Shown here one piece after another: positions 20,725-27,229 of a DNA stretch of 27,229 nt. This DNA comes from Welwitschia mirabilis. Taxonomy: Eukaryota; Gnetophyta; Gnetopsida; Welwitschiales. Below the pieces are notes generated by a model. It was not told the origin of the DNA and made no database searches. It saw only the letters and a list, made by a program, of their open reading frames with translations. The stretch covers positions 277,287,596-277,314,824 of the forward strand of contig JBOZIK010000001.1 of NCBI GenBank assembly GCA_051453625.1. Direction: 5' to 3'. A program made the position numbers and the translations under genes. Within the stretch, counting starts at the first letter, position 1, and each line of letters begins with the position of its first letter.

Positions 20725-21308
20725 ATTACCACTAGCAAACCATAAGATTTAATCCATATGGATTTAATTGGGCCTATTCAAACTGCTAGTCTATCTGGAA
20801 AAAGATATTTTCTTGTTATGATTGATGACTTTCCTAAATTTTCATGGGTAGTATTTCTTCATGCAAAATATAATGCATATGAAAATTCTACTAGAATTTG
20901 CAAAAAACTTTAAACTAAAATAGGGTATGTAATCAAGAAAATCTGAAGTGATCATTATAGATAGTCTGAAAATNNNNNNNNNNAACAAAATGGGATAGCT
21001 AAAAGAAAAAATTGAACTTTATTAGATATGATAAGAGTTATGTTAAATACCAAGGATATTCCAAAATGGTTTTGGATTGAAGCAGTAAGCATAGCTTGTC
21101 ATATTTCAAACTGAGTATATTAAGGACTAGAAATTCCAAAACTTCTTATGAGCTTTGAAAAGAAAAGAATTTGAATATATCTTATTTTAAAACCTTAGGT
21201 AGTAAGTTATTTATTCTAAGAGATAGAGAAGAATTAGCAAAATTTGATTCTAAATTTAATGAAGGAATCTTTTTAGGGTACTCTCAATTAAGTAGAGCTT
21301 ATAGAGTG
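20725..21308 (+). pseudogene. Copia integrase catalytic core
   Basis: Integrase inserts the cDNA into the host genome. MDLIGPIQTASLSGKRYFLV carries the first catalytic Asp at 20761-20763. The second Asp is retained at 20950-20952 (SDHYR, between two stops). The Glu of the triad is Lys (AAA, 21001-21003) within QNGIAKRKN. A later block reads TLLDMIRVMLNTKDIPKWFW. After a frameshift near 21120, the C-terminal segment DRE-LAKFDSKFNEGIFLGYSQ (about 21220-21285) matches the copia-type end of integrase. A 10-N gap and several stops are present. It cannot be active. Confidence 0.75.
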
Positions 21309-21458
21309 NNNNNNNNNNNNNNNNNNNNNNNNNNNNNNNNNNNNNNNNNNNNNNNNNNNNNNNNNNNNNNNNNNNNNNNNNNNNNNNNNNNNNNNNNNNN
21401 NNNNNNNNNNNNNNNNNNNNNNNNNNNNNNNNNNNNNNNNNNNNNNNNNNNNNNNNNN

Positions 21459-22600
21459 CCAGAAATCAAGGAGCTTAAGGATTATCCTTTGGACTCTATC
21501 ATTGAAAATGTTTAACAAGGCATTATCATTAAGAAATCTCTTAAAAATTTAATGCTTATGTTTCTCTTCTATCTCAAGTGGAACCAACAACTTTTGAGAA
21601 GGCTAAATCTAATCCTTATTGGATAAATGCAATGTAAGAAGAACTTGAATAATTCTCTCGAAATCAGGTGTGGTTACTTATTCTAAAACCAACCGAGAAG
21701 AATGTCATAGGCACAAAATAAACTTATTTAAATAAGGTAAATGAGAAAAATGAGATTATAAANNNNNNNNNNAAAGAACAAAGCTAGACTTGTGGCTTAA
21801 AGGTACTCTTAAATAGAAGGAGTAGATTGTGGAGACACTTTTGCATTGGTTGCTAGATTAAAATTAATAAGGATGTTTCTAGCCTTTGCTTGCTACAAGA
21901 AAATGAAAGTCTTCGAAATGGATGTAAAGAGTGATTTTCTAAATGGATACATTAAAAAATAAGTTTACATAAATCAACCTTAAAACTTTTATAATCCTCA
22001 TAAACCTANNNNNNNNNNNNNNNNNNNNNNNNNNNNNNNNNNNNNNNNNNNNNNNNNNNNNNNNNNNNNNNNNNNNNNNNNNNNNNNNNNNNNNNNNNNN
22101 NNNNNNNNNNNNNNNNNNNNNNNNNNNNNNNNNNNNNNNNNNNNNNNNNNNNNNNNNNNNNNNNNNNNNNNNNNNNNNNNNNNNNNNNNNNNNNNNNNNN
22201 NNNNNNNNNNNNNNNNNNNNNNNNNNNNNNNNNNNNNNNNNNNNNNNNNNNNNNNNNNNNNNNNNNNNNNNNNNNNNNNNNNNNNNNNNNNNNNNNNNNN
22301 NNNNNNNNNNNNNNNNNNNNNNNNNNNNNNNNNNNNNAAATAATTCTCAGATTTAACCAAAGAATTTAAACTTCATAATGCAAAATGTATGGACTCTCCA
22401 ATGGTCACAAATGTTAAACTTTCTCTTGATGAAGATGTCAAGGATGTGGATCAAAAATTATATTGTAGTATTATTGGAAGTCTATTATATCTAATTACCA
22501 GTCACCCTGACATAGCTTCTAGTGTTGATTTGTGTGTCAGGTATCAAAGAAAACCAAAGGAATCACATCTTACTACTACAAAGAGGATACTTCATTATAT
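21459..22600 (+). pseudogene. Copia reverse transcriptase
   Basis: The linker PEIKELKDYPLDSIIENV precedes the RT N-terminus (SQVEPTTFEKAKSNPYWINA, about 21575-21635, then TAA). KARLVA, DTFALVARLKLIRMFLAFA and EMDVKSDFLNG follow, with the motif A catalytic Asp at 21921-21923. A 329-N gap at 22009-22337 hides the region where the family's Y-x-D-D motif should lie. After it, the RT C-terminal/connection part reads YCSIIGSLLYLITSHPDIAS up to about 22600. Stops are mostly TAA where Gln is usual. This domain would copy RNA into DNA, but as read it is not translatable. Confidence 0.75.
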
Positions 22601-23146
22601 AAAAGTACTATTGATTTTGGTTTATGGCTTTCAAATAATACTCCCTTAAACTTAATAGGTTATAGTGATGTGGGTTGGACCAGATGTAAAGATGATTGCA
22701 AGAGCATAAGTAGAGGATGTTTCTTCTTTGGAAATCATCTCACTACCTTGTATAGCAAAAAATAATGCTTCATATCTCTCTCTATAGATAAAGCTGAGCA
22801 CATAGCTACTGGATCCTGTTGCACTCATACTTTATGGATGAAAGAAACCTTAAAGGATTATGGCATAAACATGATAGAAGTGGCTCTTTTATGCGATAAC
22901 TCCACTATTATTCAAATTGCTCACAATCCAATTCAACATACTCACACTAAGCACATCTATATTAGGTACCATTTTATTCGAGAATTAATAGAAAAGAAAA
23001 TAATTACCTTAAAATATATTTGTGCTGGAGATAAATTGGTAGATATATTTACAAAATCATTATCATCTGATCTTTTTACAACTCTTTGTTACTTTTTGGG
23101 TATCAAGTATGAAATGAACTTGAAAAATCCAGCCTCATCTAAATAA
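22601..23146 (+). pseudogene. Copia RNase H
   Basis: After a frameshift near 22600 the frame continues STIDFGLWLSNN, then GYSDVGW with the first acidic residue (Asp, 22667-22669). DKAEH has Glu at 22796-22798 and CDNSTII has Asp at 22895-22897, so three carboxylates of the RNase H site are kept in one frame. One TAA interrupts at 22763. The last part, from 22838, is open to the stop at 23144-23146 (KLVDIFTKSLSSDLFTTLCY), the usual copia pol C-terminus. RNase H removes the RNA strand during cDNA synthesis. Confidence 0.8.
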
Positions 23147-23222
23147 TAGAGTTCAGATTTAGGGGTTCAAATATTTCATTGTGATATAAGTTTAAACCCT
23201 AGTTAACCTTTTTTACAAAGTG

Positions 23223-23568
23223 GGGCAACCACTCATCTTTTGAATTCTTACTATTAAACTTTTTCCTTTACTAGATCAACCAATCATATAGTTGAGTCAA
23301 CTAGATTTATCTCAGTTTTTACTGTAAAATCTTCTAGTCACTAGGTTGACCACAAAATTTTCTTAGGTTGACCTCTTTCAAGATCTAATTCTGATTATAT
23401 TAGGTCAATCACAATCTTTTCCTCGGTCGACCGACTTTAACATAGTTTCCACTATTAAAACTTAGTCTCGCAGGGTCGACCACCTGTTTATCTAGGATTG
23501 ACTACTGTCTTACTATTCTAGTTTTAAAATCTTTACATGGGTTAATCAACCTTGATGATTGGTCACCC
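23223..23568 (+). promoter_or_regulatory. Internal copy of the GGTCGACC doublet array
   Basis: In the non-coding spacer after RNase H, motifs start at 23223, 23274, ~23291, 23344, 23366, 23403, 23425, 23474, 23495, 23539 and 23561. From 23344 they form pairs 21-22 nt apart with 37-49 nt between pairs. GGTCGACC is perfect at 23425 and 23474. Surrounding phrases (ACTATTAAAACTTAGTCTC before a motif) resemble those in the LTR array. The LTR regulatory array therefore has a relative inside the element. Confidence 0.65.
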
Positions 23569-24012
23569 ATGTTTAAGGTGGTGTGCCACATATTTTTAAA
23601 ATCCATTACCCTTTTTCACAAAACTCATTTTATTCTCTATTCTTTATCATTTTCTCACCTCTTGTGAAGCATTTCTTTACTTTTTTCCATACTTTTCTCT
23701 TAGATCTAGCTTTAAATTGGCTTTGCCGTAGTCAAGAGAGGGTTTTAGAAAGAGAAAAATGAGGCTATTGTCAAACCACTAAGTTATGTCTTCTTTAGAA
23801 TGAGCAGTGAATAACTTCAACACTTGGAGAAGCATTTTGAGATCAACCCCATTTCTCTGGAAAGAACTTATGAGCTTGTATAATTTATTAACCTAAGAAA
23901 AGTTCAAACACTACTAGAGGAAGTCAACTAGGATTATTTTCTTCATTTCTCAGGCATATTCTACCCTCTTGTCACTAGGTTATTTTACTATAATGCTAGA
24001 CTTGATGTTGCC

Positions 24013-24151
24013 CATTCTACTTTTATTACTTCAGTTTTTGGCCATGAGATGTATATTACTGCTAACCTTATAGCTTCCCTCACTAGGTTACCTCAAGAAA
24101 ACTTGGGAGAATATTGATTCATGACTGAATCCTTTGAAGAAAAGGACATTT
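24013..24151 (+). repeat. 139-bp direct repeat flanking a 100-N gap (left)
   Basis: This matches 24252-24390 at the same length with roughly 90% identity. It lies within the third ORF. The repeat and the placeholder gap together suggest allelic or paralogous contigs placed in tandem. Confidence 0.85.
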
Positions 24152-24251
24152 NNNNNNNNNNNNNNNNNNNNNNNNNNNNNNNNNNNNNNNNNNNNNNNNN
24201 NNNNNNNNNNNNNNNNNNNNNNNNNNNNNNNNNNNNNNNNNNNNNNNNNNN

Positions 24252-24390
24252 CATTCTACTTTTATTACTTCAGTTTTTTGCCATGAGATGTATATTACTG
24301 CTAACCTTATAGCTTTACTCACTGGGTTACCTTAAGGAAACTGGGGAGAATATTGATCCATGACTAAATCCTTTAAAGAAAAGAACATTT
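24252..24390 (+). repeat. 139-bp direct repeat flanking a 100-N gap (right)
   Basis: This is the partner of 24013-24151. It continues into the downstream part of the third ORF (STQHVCGTRIT). Confidence 0.85.
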
Positions 24391-24435
24391 CCACACAACA
24401 TGTGTGTGGCACTCGTATTACCTAGAAAAGGACTC

Positions 24436-24960
24436 TCAAAGATTTCCATCTTCTTTCAAGGTTTCATCTTCTGCACTTTATTATGTCTTACAACTTCTTA
24501 CCAGTTGCTAGGCATAGATATGAGCTCTCTGAATATAGGGTCTTCCTTCTTTACTTAGTGGATAAGAGATGAGACATTGATGCTCCTAGTATCATGCTGA
24601 AACACACGACTAACCAGCTTTAGCCTCACAAAAAGCTTGCCCTATCATATCCATTTATTATTGCAAGGGTTTGTCATTACTTCGATATTTCACATCTTAC
24701 TCGGTAGAATATTCAGAAGCCCTTGAGACCTATTGATTATGCCACTCTATCTAGGATGCACATTTTTGAAGAACCAGCTACTCCTTCTAAGCCTAAGATC
24801 AAGGACTTTTAAACTCTAAAGATGTTGCACTCTATCAACTCTCAAACCTATCACATCAAAGAAGCACTTATCGTTAGTGATATTCTAGTGGCTGATACAT
24901 CTCAAAGTAAGGGTGCACAGTCTTCTAAAGCCTCTAAATCCCATTAAGTCATTGTGTCTT
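24436..24960 (+). repeat. 525-bp direct repeat flanking a 202-N gap (left)
   Basis: This matches 25163-25686 with one single-base indel and about 93-95% identity by eye. It holds the C-terminal half of the third ORF, including its stop codon. Only the right copy continues into the polypurine tracts and the 3' LTR. Confidence 0.85.
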
Positions 24961-25162
24961 NNNNNNNNNNNNNNNNNNNNNNNNNNNNNNNNNNNNNNNN
25001 NNNNNNNNNNNNNNNNNNNNNNNNNNNNNNNNNNNNNNNNNNNNNNNNNNNNNNNNNNNNNNNNNNNNNNNNNNNNNNNNNNNNNNNNNNNNNNNNNNNN
25101 NNNNNNNNNNNNNNNNNNNNNNNNNNNNNNNNNNNNNNNNNNNNNNNNNNNNNNNNNNNNNN

Positions 25163-25686
25163 TCAAAGATTTCCATCTTCTTTCAAGGTTTTATCTTTTA
25201 CACTTTATTATGTTTTACAACTCTTACCAGTTGCTAGGCATAGATATGAGCTCTCTAAATATAGGGTCTTCCTTCTTTACTTACTGGATAGGAGATGAGA
25301 CATTGATGCTCTTAGTATCATGCTCAAATACATGACTAACTAGCTTCAGCCTCATAAAAAGCGTGCCCTACCATATCCCTTTATTATTGCAAGGGTTTGT
25401 CATCAGTTTGACATTTCACATCTTACTCAGTAGAATATTCAGAAGCCCTTGAGACCTGTTGATTATGCCACTCTATCCAGGATGCACATTTTTAAAGAAC
25501 CAGCTGCTCCTTCCAAGCCTAAGATCAAGGACTTTTAAACTCTAAAGGTGCTACACTCTATCGACTCTTGAACCTATCACATCGAAGAAGCATTCATCGC
25601 TAGTGATATTCCAGTGGCTAACACGTCTCAAAGTAAGGATGCACAGTCTTCTGAAGCCTCTAAATCCCATTAAGTCATTGTGTCTT
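25163..25686 (+). repeat. 525-bp direct repeat flanking a 202-N gap (right)
   Basis: This is the partner of 24436-24960. It ends with the third-ORF stop at 25671-25673 and leads into the 3' non-coding region. Confidence 0.85.
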
Positions 25687-25733
25687 TTTTCTAGTTTTTA
25701 GTTTTCTTTATACTTCTTGTCCTTTATTTCATC

Positions 25734-25746
25734 AAAAAGGGGGAGA
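25734..25746 (+). other. Polypurine-tract-like motif 1
   Basis: AAAAAGGGGGAGA lies 60 bp after the third-ORF stop and 215 bp before the 3' LTR. Additional polypurine tracts upstream of the functional one are a reported Sirevirus trait. Confidence 0.6.
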
Positions 25747-25904
25747 ATAAATTGTACTTATGTTGTCACTTTTGAAAAATGTACTTATCATGATGTAATT
25801 TAAACTATTTTGATTAATATAAGAAATCTTTTATCTTTACAAAAATATCTTTGATCTTTACTAAATTTTTATTCATGCAAAACTCATAAAAATTTAATTG
25901 ATTT

Positions 25905-25913
25905 AGGGGGAGA
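25905..25913 (+). other. Polypurine-tract-like motif 2
   Basis: AGGGGGAGA lies about 50 bp before the 3' LTR and shares the GGGGGAG core with the tracts on either side. Confidence 0.55.
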
Positions 25914-25950
25914 CCCACATGTCCAGTTATTATTTTTTCTCAATTAATGA

Positions 25951-25960
25951 CAAAGGGGGA
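25951..25960 (+). other. Polypurine tract adjoining the 3' LTR
   Basis: CAAAGGGGGA directly abuts the 3' LTR. In the family this tract primes plus-strand DNA synthesis, and it fixes the LTR's left boundary. Confidence 0.8.
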
Positions 25961-27193
25961 GTTATTTTCTAGCACCGAGCAACTGATTCACATGATTAGG
26001 CAACCGACCTATTAAGAACTAAAAAACTACTTTAGTTATGGGTGATTGATCTTACCCTACTAGGTATCTGAACTGATACATTAGGAAGAAGACTGGTTCT
26101 AGCACAAGTGACTATGAAAATATCCTTTGACAACCCAGTCAAAAATTATACAAAAATACTGAGGCAAACATGAGCAACTACTCCAAAAGTTAAGGGTGAA
26201 CACATTATAATCTGGTAACTTTAGTCTCATGATAGAATGGACGACCGACCAGTTAGATATGGGTGACTCCACTACAATCTATGAAATCTCAGTATCTTAA
26301 TAGTACAGAAAACTGAATAGGTAGATATAGGTGACCACACTACTATCTATGAAATTTCAATCTCTTAATAGTAAGGGCAACCAAATAACTTAGGTATAAG
26401 CAATCGCATGCTGCCTAGAATATACCCTCATAAGGTTGACTAATTCATTAAAGTAAGGATGACTGAAATAAAGTCGACCACATATTTTCATATGGGCGAC
26501 TAAACATTTATCTATTTTCATACTAAGAAATCTATGGAAAACAAGGGTGATCAAAGCAAATAAATAACGAAAACCAGATACGAGTGTGATCAAGTTAGTT
26601 TCTAGGTCGACTGCATGTATTACAAATGTAACCATTATGTTTCTAATAGTTCATCAAAAAGCATAAAATGTTATAATGGTTGACTTCCCTTCTCTCAAAC
26701 ATTTACCTTGTGTACTTTCATTGTCTAAGCTTCCTTTAAATCAAAAGGAATACATTTTTTTTGTCATACCAAAGAACATGAGAAGAAAACTATCACACCA
26801 TTTTATCATTATATGTAAATGAGCTGTAAGTTCAGATTTTTGCTTAAAGCTCTTATTGCATCATCTATTATGAAGAGATTTCTGTATCATTAAAAGAATA
26901 CCTATGCATTATTGCATCCATCCTACTTTCTTTCTTTTGTGATTGATGATTACCCTAAAATCCTTTGATGTTGGAATAGGTTTTTTGATGAGCGTAAAAA
27001 CCAATCTTAGAAGTTAATATATGCCAGTTAGGGATAGGAGGTTTAAGGGGCTAAAGGGTGATGTCTATTCACCATTAAAAAATCTTGCACTTGTGTTTTG
27101 TATATTTGTTTGTTTTATTTGTAGGTTTGGAAAAGAATGAAGATTGGCATTAAAACCTATTCACCATCCTCTAGGGTCAATCCTAAATTATCA
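25961..27193 (+). repeat. 3' LTR of the copia element
   Basis: This is the full-length partner of 14804-16033. The doublet array is present again (for example GAGCAACT/GGCAACC at 25977/25999, 22 nt apart). In several places it stays closer to the palindromic motif than the 5' LTR (AGTCGACC near 26472, GGTCGACT near 26606). The LTR ends AATTATCA at 27193. No 5-bp duplication matches the left flank. Confidence 0.85.
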
Positions 27194-27229
27194 CTTTACC
27201 TTAGCTCTAGAGAACTAAATAAGGTAATC
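27194..27229 (+). pseudogene. Possible gypsy RT flank to the right of the copia element
   Basis: The last 24 bases translate as SSRELNKV(I), resembling the block that follows the N-terminal motif of gypsy RT. Only 36 bp are visible. It overlaps RT positions that also seem to be represented on the left side (14742-14780), so it may come from another gypsy copy and not from the interrupted one. Confidence 0.35.

Larger units (their letters stand above)
4302..25162. other. Assembly gaps (N runs) in the window
   Basis: N runs occur at 4302-4323, 6292-6391, 7878-8208, 11278-11377, 14492-14591, 17337-17436, 18304-18312, 18607-18640, 18876-19065, 20021-20067, 20310-20324, 20625-20724, 20974-20983, 21309-21458, 21763-21772, 22009-22337, 24152-24251 and 24961-25162. 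Six are exactly 100 N, which is the usual placeholder for a gap of unknown size. Open frames running through N are meaningless there. The 34-N gap at 18607 matches the length of the missing segment in the neighbouring gag copy, so the non-100 sizes appear to be real estimates. Confidence 0.95.
23815..25673 (+). pseudogene. Third ORF in env position, plant transposon-protein-like
   Basis: This decayed frame lies between the spacer and the polypurine tracts. Pieces in order: HFEINPISLERTYELV and FLHFSGIFYPLVTR (23820-23970), FITSVFGHEMYITANLIASL (24022-24081), TRLPQENLGEY (24082-24114), LPVARHRYELSEYRVFLLYL (about 24500-24558), LSYPFIIARVCHYFDISHLT, a proline-rich RPIDYATLSRMHIFEEPATP, and a Ser/Lys-rich tail with stop at 24945 (copy: 25671). 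The pattern resembles the plant 'putative transposon protein' family (Transposase_32-like) found in Gag- or env-position ORFs. That assignment is from memory of the family shape. The function is unknown, and no membrane or signal segment that would make it a true envelope was seen. Two gaps are each flanked by repeats of the coding sequence. Confidence 0.6.
14804..27193 (+). mobile_element. Decayed Ty1/copia LTR retrotransposon, Sirevirus-like
   Basis: The layout is 5' LTR, PBS, gag, protease, integrase, RT, RNase H, non-coding array, third ORF, polypurine tracts and 3' LTR. Protease-integrase-RT order defines Ty1/copia. LTRs over 1 kb, several polypurine-tract-like motifs and an additional ORF after RNase H are features reported for the Sirevirus/Maximus lineage. 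Every domain carries stops and at least three frameshifts are visible (before protease, near 21120 and near 22600). The internal gag is present three times with an embedded LTR end, so this may be a composite of several copies, or an assembly chimera. No target-site duplication was found. Confidence 0.8.

Noticed and set aside
16036-23146. Endogenous pararetrovirus (caulimovirid) instead of a retrotransposon
   Set aside because: LTRs, an integrase and the order protease-integrase-RT-RNase H identify Ty1/copia. No movement or coat protein was seen.
23815-25673. True envelope gene
   Set aside because: No signal peptide or transmembrane segment is visible. The pattern fits a plant transposon-protein-like domain better.
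26390-26635. 81-codon minus-strand frame in the 3' LTR
   Set aside because: It is antisense to the LTR array and is not conserved in the 5' LTR.
14799-27198. Target-site duplication of the copia element
   Set aside because: The five bases before 14804 (ATGTA) and after 27193 (CTTTA) do not match, and shifting the boundaries by a few bases does not help.

Overview
This is plant nuclear DNA, almost certainly heterochromatic. The evidence is strong AT-richness, Ty1/copia and Ty3/gypsy retrotransposons with plant-type domains, a primer-binding site matching the plant initiator tRNA, and scaffold gaps (N runs) at every scale. No intact cellular gene, tRNA, rRNA or CRISPR array could be supported. 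The species cannot be named from the sequence.

Layout. 1-5000: AT-rich sequence with only short unrecognised ORFs. 5019-5283: five imperfect palindromes ending in a CACTA-transposon-like terminus. 6021-6662: a ~271-bp sequence present on both sides of a 100-N gap. 7003-7877 (minus strand): one long decayed reading frame of unknown function. 9463-10370: an array of 20-bp units, each a spaced palindrome, arranged in ~152-bp higher-order repeats. 10468-14803: two tandem, decayed copies of a Ty3/gypsy gag-protease region, each followed by a piece of gypsy reverse transcriptase (RT).

14804-27193: a long decayed Ty1/copia element with ~1.23-kb LTRs, lying against the second gypsy copy. Its order is LTR - PBS - gag (present three times, with an embedded LTR end) - protease - integrase - RT - RNase H - a non-coding motif array - a third ORF in the env position - three polypurine tracts - LTR. 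Protease before integrase before RT is the copia order. The long LTRs, several polypurine tracts and extra ORF point to the Sirevirus/Maximus branch. It is dead: there are stops in every domain, at least three frameshifts, and lysine in place of the catalytic integrase glutamate.

Most interesting signals. (1) The LTR and the spacer between pol and the third ORF share an array of GGTCGACC-like palindromes in 22-nt doublets repeated every ~66 nt. (2) The third ORF resembles the plant 'putative transposon protein' family. (3) A 20-bp palindromic array lies upstream of the gypsy gag. (4) Five of the six 100-N gaps are flanked by direct repeats (0-5% divergent where compared), so part of the apparent duplication is probably an assembly or haplotype effect. 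Identities are estimates by eye, and family assignments come from motif recognition, not database searches.
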